The notes under the pieces are model-generated. The model did no database searches and was not told where the DNA came from. It saw nothing but the letters and a program-made list of their open reading frames with translations. A stretch of DNA of 5,213 nt from Pseudomonadota bacterium (GTDB lineage: Bacteria; Pseudomonadota; Gammaproteobacteria; Xanthomonadales; Xanthomonadaceae): positions 1-5,213 of the forward strand of contig JAEWLO010000296.1 of assembly GCA_023457475.1 (NCBI GenBank), given 5' to 3'. The translations under genes were made by a program, and so were the position numbers. Numbering within the stretch: the stretch's first letter is position 1; the number at the start of each line of letters is the position of its first letter. Shown piece by piece: positions 1-5,213 of this stretch.

Positions 1-673
1 GTGCCAATGCCTGTATGAAACGCGCGCCCGCGCCCGACACCTGCGTGGCAATCGCCCCGGCCATGCGCTCGCGCCAGGCCGGGAGACCGCGCGGAGGACC
101 GGTCTGCCGCGCCTCGTCCAGCATGACCACCGCCCCCGAGCCGGCGATTCCCTGAAGGAGGGCCTGCCGCTCGGCATCGAAGCCGCCGGGATTGCGCAGG
201 CCGCGCGGAGGACGCAGGCGCACCTGCAACGACCAGCGTGCACCGGCCTTGAGCCGGTGACGCCCGATGCCGGGTGACCCACCGCGGGCGTCGAACCAGC
301 TCAGCGCGACCTGGCGTCCGCGCAATGCCACAGGCATCGCAGCGACGTTGTCGATCTGGAAGCGGAACCGCGTGCTGCGTTCGCCATGCTTTGGCAGGTC
401 GATCACTCTGCCCTGCAGCGTGTATGCCTGCGCAGAGGCACCGGGCGGAATCTGCGCGTCGAGCGCGGCGTGTGCGCAGATGGCAGCCCAGCCGGTACCA
501 AACAGAAGTGCGCCAACGGCGCGCCATGTTCCGCTGCATAGCCAGAGCAGCATTCCCGGTATCAGCACGCAGATGGCCCAGCCAACACCCAGCAGCACGG
601 GCGCGAACACCACCGCGCAGATGCCCGCCACGAAGGCGGACGCGCAGGCTTTACCGAAGAGCGGAAGCGCCAT
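1..673 (-). CDS. comEC: ComEC/Rec2 DNA-uptake channel protein, N-terminal part (cut by left edge)
   Basis: ComEC forms the inner-membrane channel that carries single-stranded DNA into the cytoplasm during natural transformation. The gene reads leftwards and stays open for 224 codons to the window edge, so the competence membrane domain and the C-terminal metallo-beta-lactamase-like domain lie outside. Residues about 10-70 are strongly hydrophobic and can form two or three membrane helices. Residues about 80-190 form a soluble section typical of the DUF4131/OB-fold region. It ends in the family signature LRPPRGLRNPGGFDAERQ (153-170) followed by LLQGIAGSGAVV; the NPGGFD core is what identifies the gene. 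The ATG at 671-673 is chosen because the hydrophobic helix starts soon after it and an in-frame stop lies upstream; the ribosome-binding site is weak. The long plus-strand frames over this stretch are shadows. Family assignment is firm; full length and integrity cannot be judged. Confidence 0.88.
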   Translation of the reverse strand, partial: MALPLFGKACASAFVAGICAVVFAPVLLGVGWAICVLIPGMLLWLCSGTWRAVGALLFGTGWAAICAHAALDAQIPPGASAQAYTLQGRVIDLPKHGERSTRFRFQIDNVAAMPVALRGRQVALSWFDARGGSPGIGRHRLKAGARWSLQVRLRPPRGLRNPGGFDAERQALLQGIAGSGAVVMLDEARQTGPPRGLPAWRERMAGAIATQVSGAGARFIQALA

Positions 674-795
674 CGTGCGTCCGGGCCGTTCTTTGATCCA
701 ACACGCATGCTGGATGATCGGTAAAAGCACTCTCAATCAGGAGAATCAGTGATAGCCGGTCGGATAGTTTCCCGAGGTAGGGTCATCGAACGACC

Positions 796-820
796 GCACA
801 CGGCGAGGCGCACCGTGTGC
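796..820. repeat. Inverted repeat, 8-bp perfect stem
   Basis: GCACACGG at 796-803 is the exact reverse complement of CCGTGTGC at 813-820, leaving a 9-base loop. A further outer pair, CGACC (791-795) with GGTCG (836-840), could extend it after an asymmetric internal loop. It would fold stably as RNA from either strand. It could be part of the tRNA-Val trailer or a Rho-type stop region, but no T-run follows and the function is unknown. Confidence 0.6.
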
Positions 821-878
821 AGCGCGCAATGCTTCGGTCGCAGGTGTACCACTGGAAAAGGTGAACCAGAAGCCCATG

Positions 879-894
879 GGGAACGTCTGTTCCC
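879..894. repeat. Short perfect hairpin GGGAAC-GTCT-GTTCCC
   Basis: A 6-bp perfect stem with a 4-base loop. It lies about 45 bases past the 3' end of tRNA-Val on the minus strand. It shares bases 891-894 with the left arm of the 891-937 inverted repeat, so the two structures exclude each other. No T-run follows on either strand. Confidence 0.5.
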
Positions 895-937
895 AGGCTG
901 GAGAATCCACTCGGAGGCGCATGTTTCTGGCCTGGGA
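891..937. repeat. Inverted repeat TCCCAGGC / GCCTGGGA just past tRNA-Val
   Basis: TCCCAGGC at 891-898 pairs perfectly with GCCTGGGA at 930-937 across a 31-base loop. On the minus strand the repeat begins one base after the tRNA-Val CCA end, so it could fold in the precursor trailer and affect 3' processing or termination. The loop is long and there is no U-tract, so an intrinsic terminator role is doubtful. Confidence 0.45.
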
Positions 938-938
938 G

Positions 939-1013
939 TGGTGGGCGGTACAGGGTTCGAACCTGTGACCCCTACCATGTCAAGGTAGTGCTCTACCGCT
1001 GAGCTAACCGCCC
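939..1013 (-). tRNA. tRNA-Val(GAC), CCA encoded
   Basis: Read on the minus strand this folds into a complete 75-base cloverleaf. The acceptor GGGCGGT pairs with ACCGCCC, followed by discriminator A and an encoded CCA (939-941 on the plus strand). The D stem is GCTC/GAGC. The anticodon stem CTACC/GGTAG encloses loop TTGACAT. The T arm is ACAGG-TTCGAAC-CCTGT. The anticodon GAC, at 979-981, reads the valine codon GUC (and GUU by wobble). All stems are fully paired, so the gene looks functional. A promoter lies upstream at 1058-1086, and a trailer of unclear structure follows. Confidence 0.97.
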
Positions 1014-1057
1014 GTTTCTCGCTGCGCCCGTTGCGTTTGCGTCGGTGCAGGCCGCGT

Positions 1058-1086
1058 ATATTACGGACCTCACGGGGGAAGCGCAA
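1058..1086 (-). promoter_or_regulatory. Probable sigma-70 promoter of tRNA-Val
   Basis: On the minus strand a -35-like TTGCGC (1081-1086) is followed after exactly 17 bases by a -10-like TAATAT (1058-1063). Transcription would start near position 1050, giving a leader of about 37 bases that RNase P would remove. The bases right after the -10 (ACGCGGCC) are GC-rich, as in the discriminators of stable-RNA promoters under stringent control. It is a sequence match only. Confidence 0.65.
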
Positions 1087-1110
1087 CAGTTTTGTTAAAC
1101 GTTGTTCGGC

Positions 1111-1139
1111 GGTGCCGCAGCCGGGCAGAGGCCGGCACC
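1111..1139 (-). terminator. GC-rich hairpin after uvrB, possible terminator
   Basis: Read on the minus strand, GGTGCCG pairs perfectly with CGGCACC (arms at 1133-1139 and 1111-1117). A GCC/GGC pair inside extends the stem after a 2-base bulge. It starts 13 bases past the uvrB stop, the usual place for a terminator. The downstream sequence is only AACAACGTTTAAC rather than a U-run, so it may be a weak or Rho-assisted stop, or an mRNA-stabilising 3' hairpin. Confidence 0.42.
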
Positions 1140-1152
1140 ACGGATGGGCCGT

Positions 1153-3177
1153 TCAGCCAAGGCTGGCTTCCTTGAGCTGCCGGATCTGGTCGCGTACGTG
1201 GGCGGCATCCTCGAATTCCAGGTCGCGGGCGTGCTGGTACATCTTCTGCTCCAGCTGCTGCAGGCGCTTGGCGATCTGAGCCGGCTCCAGGGTGCGGTAA
1301 TCCACCGCTTCCTCGGCCAGCTTGCCGCCCTTCCCTTTGCCCTTGCCACGCGATTCCTTCTCGGCCGCATCGGACCGCGCGCCTTCCAGCACGTCCACGA
1401 TCGGGCGCGCCACCGAACGCGGTACGATGCCATGCGCCTCGTTGTACTCGACCTGCTTGGTGCGGCGACGGTCGGTTTCGTCGATCGCCGCCTGCATCGA
1501 CCGCGTCATGCGGTCCGCATACAGGATCGCCTTGCCGCGCAGGTTGCGCGCGGCACGGCCGATGGTCTGGATCAGCGATCCGGTCGAACGCAGGAACCCT
1601 TCCTTGTCCGCATCCAGAATCGCCACCAGCGAGACTTCAGGCATGTCCAGGCCTTCCCGCAGCAGGTTGATGCCGACCAGCACATCGAACTTGCCCAGAC
1701 GCAGGTCGCGGATGATCTCCACGCGCTCCACGGTGTCGATGTCCGAGTGCAGGTAGCGCACGCGGATGCCGTGTTCGGTCAGGTACTCGGTGAGGTTCTC
1801 GGCCATGCGCTTGGTCAGCGTGGTGACCAGCACGCGGTCACCGAGCTTGATGCGTTCGTTGACCTCGCTCATCAGATCATCCACCTGGGTGCCGACCGGG
1901 CGGATCTCCACCACCGGATCGATCAGGCCGGTCGGGCGCACCACCAGCTCGGTGATCTCGTCACCGGCCTCGCGCAGCTCGTAAGGACCTGGCGTGGCGG
2001 ACACATAGATGCTGCGGGGGCAGCGTGCCTCCCACTCCTCAAAGCGGAGCGGACGGTTGTCCAGCGCCGACGGCAGCCGGAAACCGAACTCCCCCAGCGT
2101 CTCCTTCCGCGAGCGGTCGCCCTTGAACATCGCGCCGATCTGCGGAATGGTCACGTGCGATTCGTCGATGACCAGCAGCGCATCCGGCGGCAGGTAGTCG
2201 AACAGCGTCGGCGGCGGTTCGCCTGCGGCCTTGCCGGTGAGGTGCCGCGAGTAGTTCTCGATGCCGTTGCAGTAGCCGACCTCGGCCATCATCTCCAGAT
2301 CGAACTGGGTGCGCTGCGCCAGGCGCTGCGCCTCCACCAGCTTGTTCTCGGCGTACAGCTGCTCCAGCCGGATTTTCAGCTCGTCCTTGATGGTATCCAC
2401 CGCGGCCAGCACGCGTTCGCGCGTGGTGGCGTAGTGGGTCTTGGGGTACACGGTGTAGCGTTGCAGCTTGCGCAGGCTCTCGCCGGTGAGCGGATCGAAC
2501 ATGGTGATCTGCTCGACTTCGCCGTCGAACAGTTCGATGCGCACGGCTTCGCTGTCCGATTCGGCCGGGAACACGTCGATCACCTCGCCGCGCACGCGGA
2601 AAGTGCCTCGCTGCAGCTCATACTCGTTGCGGGTGTACTGCAGCTGGGTGAGGTGGTTGATGAGGTCACGCTGGTCGATACGCTCGCCGGTGGAGAGGAT
2701 CAACCGCAGCGAGAGATAATCTTCCGGCGCCCCCAGGCCGTAGATGGCCGAAACCGTAGCCACCACGATCGCATCCGGGCGCGACAGCAGGGTTTTTGTC
2801 GCGGCAAGCCGCATCTGCTCGATGTGTTCGTTGATCGAACTGTCCTTCTCGATGAAGGTATCCGACGACGGCACGTACGCTTCCGGCTGGTAGTAGTCGT
2901 AATAGCTGACGAAGTACTCCACCGCGTTGTGCGGGAAGAAGGCCTTGAACTCGCCGTACAGCTGTGCGGCCAGGGTCTTGTTCGGGGCCATGATCAGCGT
3001 CGGCTTCTGCACCTGCTGGATGACATTGGCGATGGTGTAGGTCTTGCCAGAACCGGTCACGCCCAGCAGCGTCTGCTTGGCGATGCCGGCTTCGAAGTTG
3101 GCGGTCAGTTTTTCGATCGCGGCAGGCTGGTCGCCGGCCGGCGAATACGGAGAGACAAGTTCGAAGCGAGCGCTCAT
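1153..3177 (-). CDS. uvrB: UvrB, excinuclease ABC subunit B
   Basis: UvrB is the damage-verifying helicase-like subunit of nucleotide excision repair. UvrA loads it on DNA, it checks the lesion, and it then recruits UvrC for incision. The 674 residues match the usual length (E. coli 673). Visible in order: Walker A GVTGSGKT (39-46); the tyrosine-rich beta-hairpin FVSYYDYYQPEAYVP (89-103), which inserts between the DNA strands, with Tyr92, 93, 95 and 96 present; Walker B region LLVIDESH (334-341); SATPG (393-397); helicase motif VI QTIGRAARN (537-545); a Lys/Gly-rich linker (about 610-619); and the C-terminal UVR helical hairpin (about 634-669) that contacts UvrC. The ATG at 3175-3177 matches the family N-terminus (FELVSPYSPAGDQP); the ribosome-binding site is poor (GGCGG). 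No LexA-like palindrome is evident upstream. A 737-codon open frame on the opposite strand is a shadow. Confidence 0.99.
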   Translation of the reverse strand: MSARFELVSPYSPAGDQPAAIEKLTANFEAGIAKQTLLGVTGSGKTYTIANVIQQVQKPTLIMAPNKTLAAQLYGEFKAFFPHNAVEYFVSYYDYYQPEAYVPSSDTFIEKDSSINEHIEQMRLAATKTLLSRPDAIVVATVSAIYGLGAPEDYLSLRLILSTGERIDQRDLINHLTQLQYTRNEYELQRGTFRVRGEVIDVFPAESDSEAVRIELFDGEVEQITMFDPLTGESLRKLQRYTVYPKTHYATTRERVLAAVDTIKDELKIRLEQLYAENKLVEAQRLAQRTQFDLEMMAEVGYCNGIENYSRHLTGKAAGEPPPTLFDYLPPDALLVIDESHVTIPQIGAMFKGDRSRKETLGEFGFRLPSALDNRPLRFEEWEARCPRSIYVSATPGPYELREAGDEITELVVRPTGLIDPVVEIRPVGTQVDDLMSEVNERIKLGDRVLVTTLTKRMAENLTEYLTEHGIRVRYLHSDIDTVERVEIIRDLRLGKFDVLVGINLLREGLDMPEVSLVAILDADKEGFLRSTGSLIQTIGRAARNLRGKAILYADRMTRSMQAAIDETDRRRTKQVEYNEAHGIVPRSVARPIVDVLEGARSDAAEKESRGKGKGKGGKLAEEAVDYRTLEPAQIAKRLQQLEQKMYQHARDLEFEDAAHVRDQIRQLKEASLG

Positions 3178-3327
3178 GGTGCCGCCAGTACCCGGGCCCT
3201 CCAGTATAGCGGGGGGCAGGGTGACGGCCGGCTGAGGGGCTGCCCTACCCGACGCTGCGGGGCCGGCCGATGTTCAGGCGAAGCGCTGGAGCGCAGGGTG
3301 AGGACCTCTTCCTGACTGGACGCCGCC
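3178..3327. promoter_or_regulatory. Divergent intergenic region between uvrB and the fimT-like gene
   Basis: These 150 bases must hold the start signals of both genes. On the uvrB side the minus strand has a -10-like TATACT (3203-3208) about 25 bases before the ATG, without a clear -35. A CCAGTA direct repeat (3185-3190 and 3201-3206) overlaps it. On the other side lie inverted repeats CGGCCGGC/GCCGGCCG (3225-3232 and 3262-3269) and GCGCT/AGCGC (3283-3287 and 3290-3294). No convincing promoter for the plus-strand gene can be seen. The repeats are self-complementary GC sequence and may be chance. Confidence 0.4.
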
Positions 3328-3870
3328 GTGTTCCCTGCGTCACCGCCCCGCCCCCGCCGTTCCCATGGCGTGACCCTGCTGGAACTGCTGACCGTCACTG
3401 TGATCGTGGCCGTGATCTGCGCATTGGGGCTGCCCGCGCTGGGCACCACCTTGTCCCGCCTGCGGGCGGACAGCGTGCGCATGCAGATGGCCACCGCATT
3501 CAACCTGGCACGGAGCACCGCCATCACGCGGTCCCGGCCGGTGGCGGTGTGTCCCAGCGCGGACGGCCGCACCTGCGGGGCGGACTGGAGCCACGGCTGG
3601 TTGATCCATTACGACCATGGCGCACCGGTGCCCCACCCCGACGCGAACGACATTCTTCGATTCCAGTCGGGGTCCACCGCCCCCGATATCCGGGCCGTGG
3701 TAAGTGCTGGCCGCCCACGCCTGCGCTACCAGCGCGACGGACGAAGCGGCGGCAGCACGTTGACGGTGAACATCTGCGCCAACAATGCTCTGCACAGCCA
3801 GGTGATCGTGAACAACGTGGGGCGCACGCGGGCGCGACGGACGACAGAACCCTCGCCCTGTCCGCATTGA
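3328..3870 (+). CDS. FimT/GspH-family type IV minor prepilin, possible DNA receptor
   Basis: This encodes a 180-residue pseudopilin. A basic leader (MFPASPPRPRRSHG) ends in the prepilin peptidase site Gly14, followed by VTLLEL with the essential Glu at +5 and a hydrophobic helix to about residue 38. A GspH/FimT-like head follows, with the typical CPSADGRTC...W..GW pattern (Cys75 and Cys83) and later Cys150 and Cys178, so two disulfides are likely. The tail holds GRTR (165-168), then ARR. GRxR is the DNA-binding motif reported for FimT of Legionella and FimT3 of Xylella, so a role in catching DNA on the pilus is inferred. An in-frame stop at 3313-3315 leaves GTG 3328 as the best start, with no good ribosome-binding site nearby. 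Val at +1 is unusual. The gene stands alone, opposite to its neighbours. A purely structural minor pilin, or a pseudopilin of a type II secretion system, is the alternative. Confidence 0.88.
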   Translation: MFPASPPRPRRSHGVTLLELLTVTVIVAVICALGLPALGTTLSRLRADSVRMQMATAFNLARSTAITRSRPVAVCPSADGRTCGADWSHGWLIHYDHGAPVPHPDANDILRFQSGSTAPDIRAVVSAGRPRLRYQRDGRSGGSTLTVNICANNALHSQVIVNNVGRTRARRTTEPSPCPH

Positions 3871-3875
3871 ACAAA

Positions 3876-3907
3876 GAAAAAGCCCCGCATCGCTGCGAGG
3901 CTTTTTC
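3876..3907. terminator. Bidirectional intrinsic terminator between the fimT-like gene and tRNA-Asn
   Basis: GAAAAAGCC (3876-3884) pairs perfectly with GGCTTTTTC (3899-3907). The stem continues, after one C-A mismatch, with CGCA/TGCG around a TCGC loop. On the plus strand it begins 5 bases after the fimT-like stop and ends in TTTTTC. On the minus strand it begins 7 bases after the tRNA-Asn CCA end and finishes in TTTTTCTTTG. It therefore serves both convergent transcripts and is the clearest terminator in the window. Confidence 0.93.
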
Positions 3908-3914
3908 AGAACAC

Positions 3915-3991
3915 TGGCGCCCGAAGTTGGACTCGAACCAACGACCCCCTGATTAACAGTCAAGTGCTCTAACCGGCTGAGCTATTCGGGC
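3915..3991 (-). tRNA. tRNA-Asn(GTT), CCA encoded
   Basis: The minus strand folds into a 77-base cloverleaf. The acceptor GCCCGAA pairs with TTCGGGC, followed by discriminator G and encoded CCA (3915-3917 on the plus strand). The D stem is GCTC/GAGC. The anticodon stem CTTGA/TCAGG (with one G-T pair) holds loop CTGTTAA. The T arm is GTTGG-TTCGAGT-CCAAC. The anticodon GTT at 3955-3957 reads both asparagine codons. It has its own candidate promoter at 4002-4030 and a strong terminator 7 bases downstream. No second copy of its 3' end occurs here, so there is no sign of an integrated element. Confidence 0.97.
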
Positions 3992-4001
3992 GGGGAGGCG
4001 A

Positions 4002-4030
4002 ATGTTAAGCCCTCCCGCGCACCGATGCAA
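4002..4030 (-). promoter_or_regulatory. Probable sigma-70 promoter of tRNA-Asn
   Basis: On the minus strand TTGCAT (4025-4030) and TAACAT (4002-4007) are separated by exactly 17 bases. The start point would fall near 3994-3995, only about 3-4 bases before the mature tRNA 5' end. It lies wholly in the 57-base gap after pilE. It is supported by spacing and partial consensus only. Confidence 0.55.
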
Positions 4031-4048
4031 GACGTGCGATCCCCGGAA

Positions 4049-4477
4049 TTACCAGCAGCCGGACACCGTGCTCTCGGCCGGCGTCTTCACCGACGCCTGG
4101 TTGATGGTGAGGGTGCCGCACTTGTCCCTTGCCTGTGTGTTCTGCGGTGTAGCAGTGATGGTGAAGGTGTTCGCGGTCTGCTGGATGGCCACGGTGTAGC
4201 GCGCAGTGCCGCCTTCGCGCGGCGAACGGTTGGTACCCAGTGCAAAGCCCGTGTAGGTGTTGTTGACCGTGTGGAAACGCTCGGCCCGCTGCGCATATTC
4301 CACCAGGTCGGCCTTGGCCTGGCCCCGGTGCGACTTGCGCACCTGGTCGTTGTAACTGGGCACCGCGATCGCGGCCAGGATGGCCACGACGGCGACCGTG
4401 ATCATCAGCTCGATCAGGGTGAAGCCCGCGGCACCGTGGCGGCCGCGGCGGACTCGAGCGAAAGACAGGCTATGCAT
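4049..4477 (-). CDS. pilE: PilE-type type IV prepilin
   Basis: This 142-residue precursor is a type IVa pilin that is cut by prepilin peptidase (PilD), methylated, and assembled in the pilus fibre or its tip. The leader ends at Gly18; the mature protein begins FTLIELMITVAVVAILAAIA with Glu at +5 and a hydrophobic helix to about residue 40. The following YNDQVRKSHRGQAKADLVEYAQRAER is a helix of the PilE type. Cys120 and Cys141 near the C-terminus would form the D-region disulfide. The ATG at 4475-4477 has a clear ribosome-binding site (CGGAGAG, 4484-4490) and sits 12 bases after the pilY1 stop, so the two are co-transcribed. In Xanthomonadaceae pilE closes the fimT-pilV-W-X-Y1-E minor pilin operon, which suggests a minor pilin rather than the major subunit. 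No terminator is visible between its stop and tRNA-Asn. Confidence 0.94.
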   Translation of the reverse strand: MHSLSFARVRRGRHGAAGFTLIELMITVAVVAILAAIAVPSYNDQVRKSHRGQAKADLVEYAQRAERFHTVNNTYTGFALGTNRSPREGGTARYTVAIQQTANTFTITATPQNTQARDKCGTLTINQASVKTPAESTVSGCW

Positions 4478-4489
4478 GCAGGCTCTCCG

Positions 4490-5213
4490 TTACTGGATCT
4501 GGCGCCAGGACTGGCGACCGCAGGGATAAGGCAGGTACATCGGCTGCGCGCCGGCCACGTTGACCACCATCCAGCACCCGCTGGGTGGCACCGTCGGCGG
4601 TGCCGAGCCCGGTGCAGCGGTGCTCGGTGCGCCGAGACGCGGCACGACCGATACTGCCACGTCCTTCACCGGTGCCGTACCACCCGTGTCCAGGGCTACT
4701 GCTGCGGTGTTCTCCGGGTAGGTATTGCCACCGGGCGAGCCCAAGCGGGCCGTGGCCAGGGCCGAGGCACCGGAGCGGGCATCCAGGCCGAACAGCCAGT
4801 TGCTGCCGACCGTGCTGCAGCCCGTCGATGTGGAGTTGGCCGCATAGGTCGGCATGAACACCACGCCGGACACTACCTCGGGGTAGCCGACGAAGCGCTC
4901 GCTCGCTGGCAGGTCGACATACCAGCCCGCCGCATTGGCAGGACGCGTGCCGGCGGCCATCGAGCGCGACATCCCATTTGCTGCGGCGGTCACGGTATAC
5001 GGCATCAGGTTGCTGCGGGTCACCGTCGTGATGGTGGTACCGGAGGGGTCGGTGAACCCGTACAGCGACTGCGTGCTGGTGTCGGCCGGGTCGTTCACGA
5101 ACGAGAAACTGCCGGTGCCGAACATCAGAAGCACGCCGCCGCCTTCGCCGGACGCAGCGGAGATGCCGCCCGTGATCGGCTGGCGCACCACCGAGCCGGA
5201 TTCGGTGCGGGAC
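4490..5213 (-). CDS. pilY1: PilY1 type IV pilus tip/assembly protein, C-terminal part (cut by right edge)
   Basis: PilY1 is a large, pilus-tip-associated protein that primes pilus assembly with the minor pilins and takes part in adhesion and surface sensing. Only the last 240 residues are here; the frame is open to the window edge, so the GTG at 5189-5191 is internal and not a start. The visible part belongs to the C-terminal beta-propeller. PITGGISAASGEGGGVLLMF is followed by GTGSFSFVNDPADTSTQSLYGF, matching the family pattern of a FGTG strand followed by DTSTQ-LYG. Near the end lie a Pro/Ala-rich stretch and GCWMVV. The protein closes with PCGRQSWRQIQ, the usual SWRQI-type terminus. Three cysteines are visible. 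The calcium-binding loop and any von Willebrand-like domain would be upstream, outside the window. The TAA stop (4490-4492) adjoins the ribosome-binding site of pilE. Confidence 0.93.
   Translation of the reverse strand, partial: SRTESGSVVRQPITGGISAASGEGGGVLLMFGTGSFSFVNDPADTSTQSLYGFTDPSGTTITTVTRSNLMPYTVTAAANGMSRSMAAGTRPANAAGWYVDLPASERFVGYPEVVSGVVFMPTYAANSTSTGCSTVGSNWLFGLDARSGASALATARLGSPGGNTYPENTAAVALDTGGTAPVKDVAVSVVPRLGAPSTAAPGSAPPTVPPSGCWMVVNVAGAQPMYLPYPCGRQSWRQIQ

Larger units (their letters stand above)
674..938. other. Non-coding gap between tRNA-Val and comEC with several inverted repeats
   Basis: This 265-base gap has no frame that resembles a known protein. Because comEC and tRNA-Val both read leftwards, it must hold the 3' trailer of tRNA-Val and the leader of comEC. 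Visible structure consists of inverted repeats at 796-820, 879-894 and 891-937, plus ATCCA/TGGAT at 696-700 and 711-715 close to the comEC start. No hairpin is followed by a T-run on either strand, so no classic intrinsic terminator is evident. A minus-strand TTGAGA (731-736) could be a -35 for comEC, but no good -10 lies at the right distance. Confidence 0.6.

Noticed and set aside
267..752. Two overlapping plus-strand open frames (267-752 and 274-696)
   Set aside because: They lie opposite the comEC coding sequence, have no recognisable features, and the minus-strand frame carries clear ComEC signatures.
733..1086. Small open frames across 733-1086 on both strands
   Set aside because: They run through tRNA-Val or its promoter, and the predicted peptides show no family features.
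1102..3315. A 737-codon open frame on the plus strand antisense to all of uvrB
   Set aside because: It mirrors uvrB codon bias in a GC-rich genome, shows no recognisable domain and is rich in His/Arg/Gln; uvrB on the other strand is unmistakable.
3174..3963. Minus-strand open frames opposite the fimT-like gene (3174-3572, 3340-3963, 3524-3874) and a plus-strand frame 3270-3956
   Set aside because: They are shadows; two of them run into tRNA-Asn, and only the frame at 3328 has a prepilin signature.
3915..3991. tRNA-Asn or tRNA-Val as an integration (att) site
   Set aside because: Neither 3' end is duplicated in the window and no integrase or phage gene is present.
4002..4857. Plus-strand frames 4002-4199 and 4585-4857
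   Set aside because: They lie opposite pilE and pilY1, have no recognisable features and no ribosome-binding sites.
5189..5191. GTG as the start of the right-hand gene
   Set aside because: The frame continues upstream to the edge and the sequence is the internal C-terminal part of PilY1.

Overview
The window looks like a piece of a high-GC gammaproteobacterial chromosome, most likely from the Xanthomonadaceae (Xanthomonas, Stenotrophomonas, Lysobacter or a relative). This is inferred from base composition, the encoded proteins, and a pilY1-pilE / tRNA-Asn / uvrB / comEC layout that I recall from that family; no database search was made. I see no mobile element, CRISPR array or origin.

Layout from left to right: (1) positions 1-673, minus strand: the N-terminal 224 codons of comEC, the inner-membrane DNA-uptake channel, cut by the left edge. 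(2) 674-938: a non-coding gap with several inverted repeats. (3) 939-1013, minus: tRNA-Val(GAC) with encoded CCA and a recognisable promoter at 1058-1086. (4) 1153-3177, minus: complete uvrB (674 aa), with a hairpin just past its stop. (5) 3178-3327: the divergent intergenic region. (6) 3328-3870, plus: a lone FimT/GspH-type minor prepilin, the only plus-strand gene. (7) 3876-3907: a bidirectional terminator. (8) 3915-3991, minus: tRNA-Asn(GTT) with its own promoter. (9) 4049-4477, minus: pilE, a type IV prepilin. (10) 4490-5213, minus: the C-terminal 240 residues of PilY1, cut by the right edge and followed by pilE after only 12 bases.

Three of the five protein genes belong to the type IV pilus (PilY1, PilE, FimT-like) and one to DNA import (ComEC), so natural transformation is a plausible common theme, with UvrB as the general nucleotide-excision-repair component between them. 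The FimT-like protein carries a GRTR sequence in its C-terminal tail. This matches the GRxR DNA-binding motif described for FimT of Legionella pneumophila and FimT3 of Xylella fastidiosa, and makes it a candidate DNA receptor. That is the most interesting observation here. Otherwise the region looks like an ordinary housekeeping and pilus locus, and I found no convincing new system.
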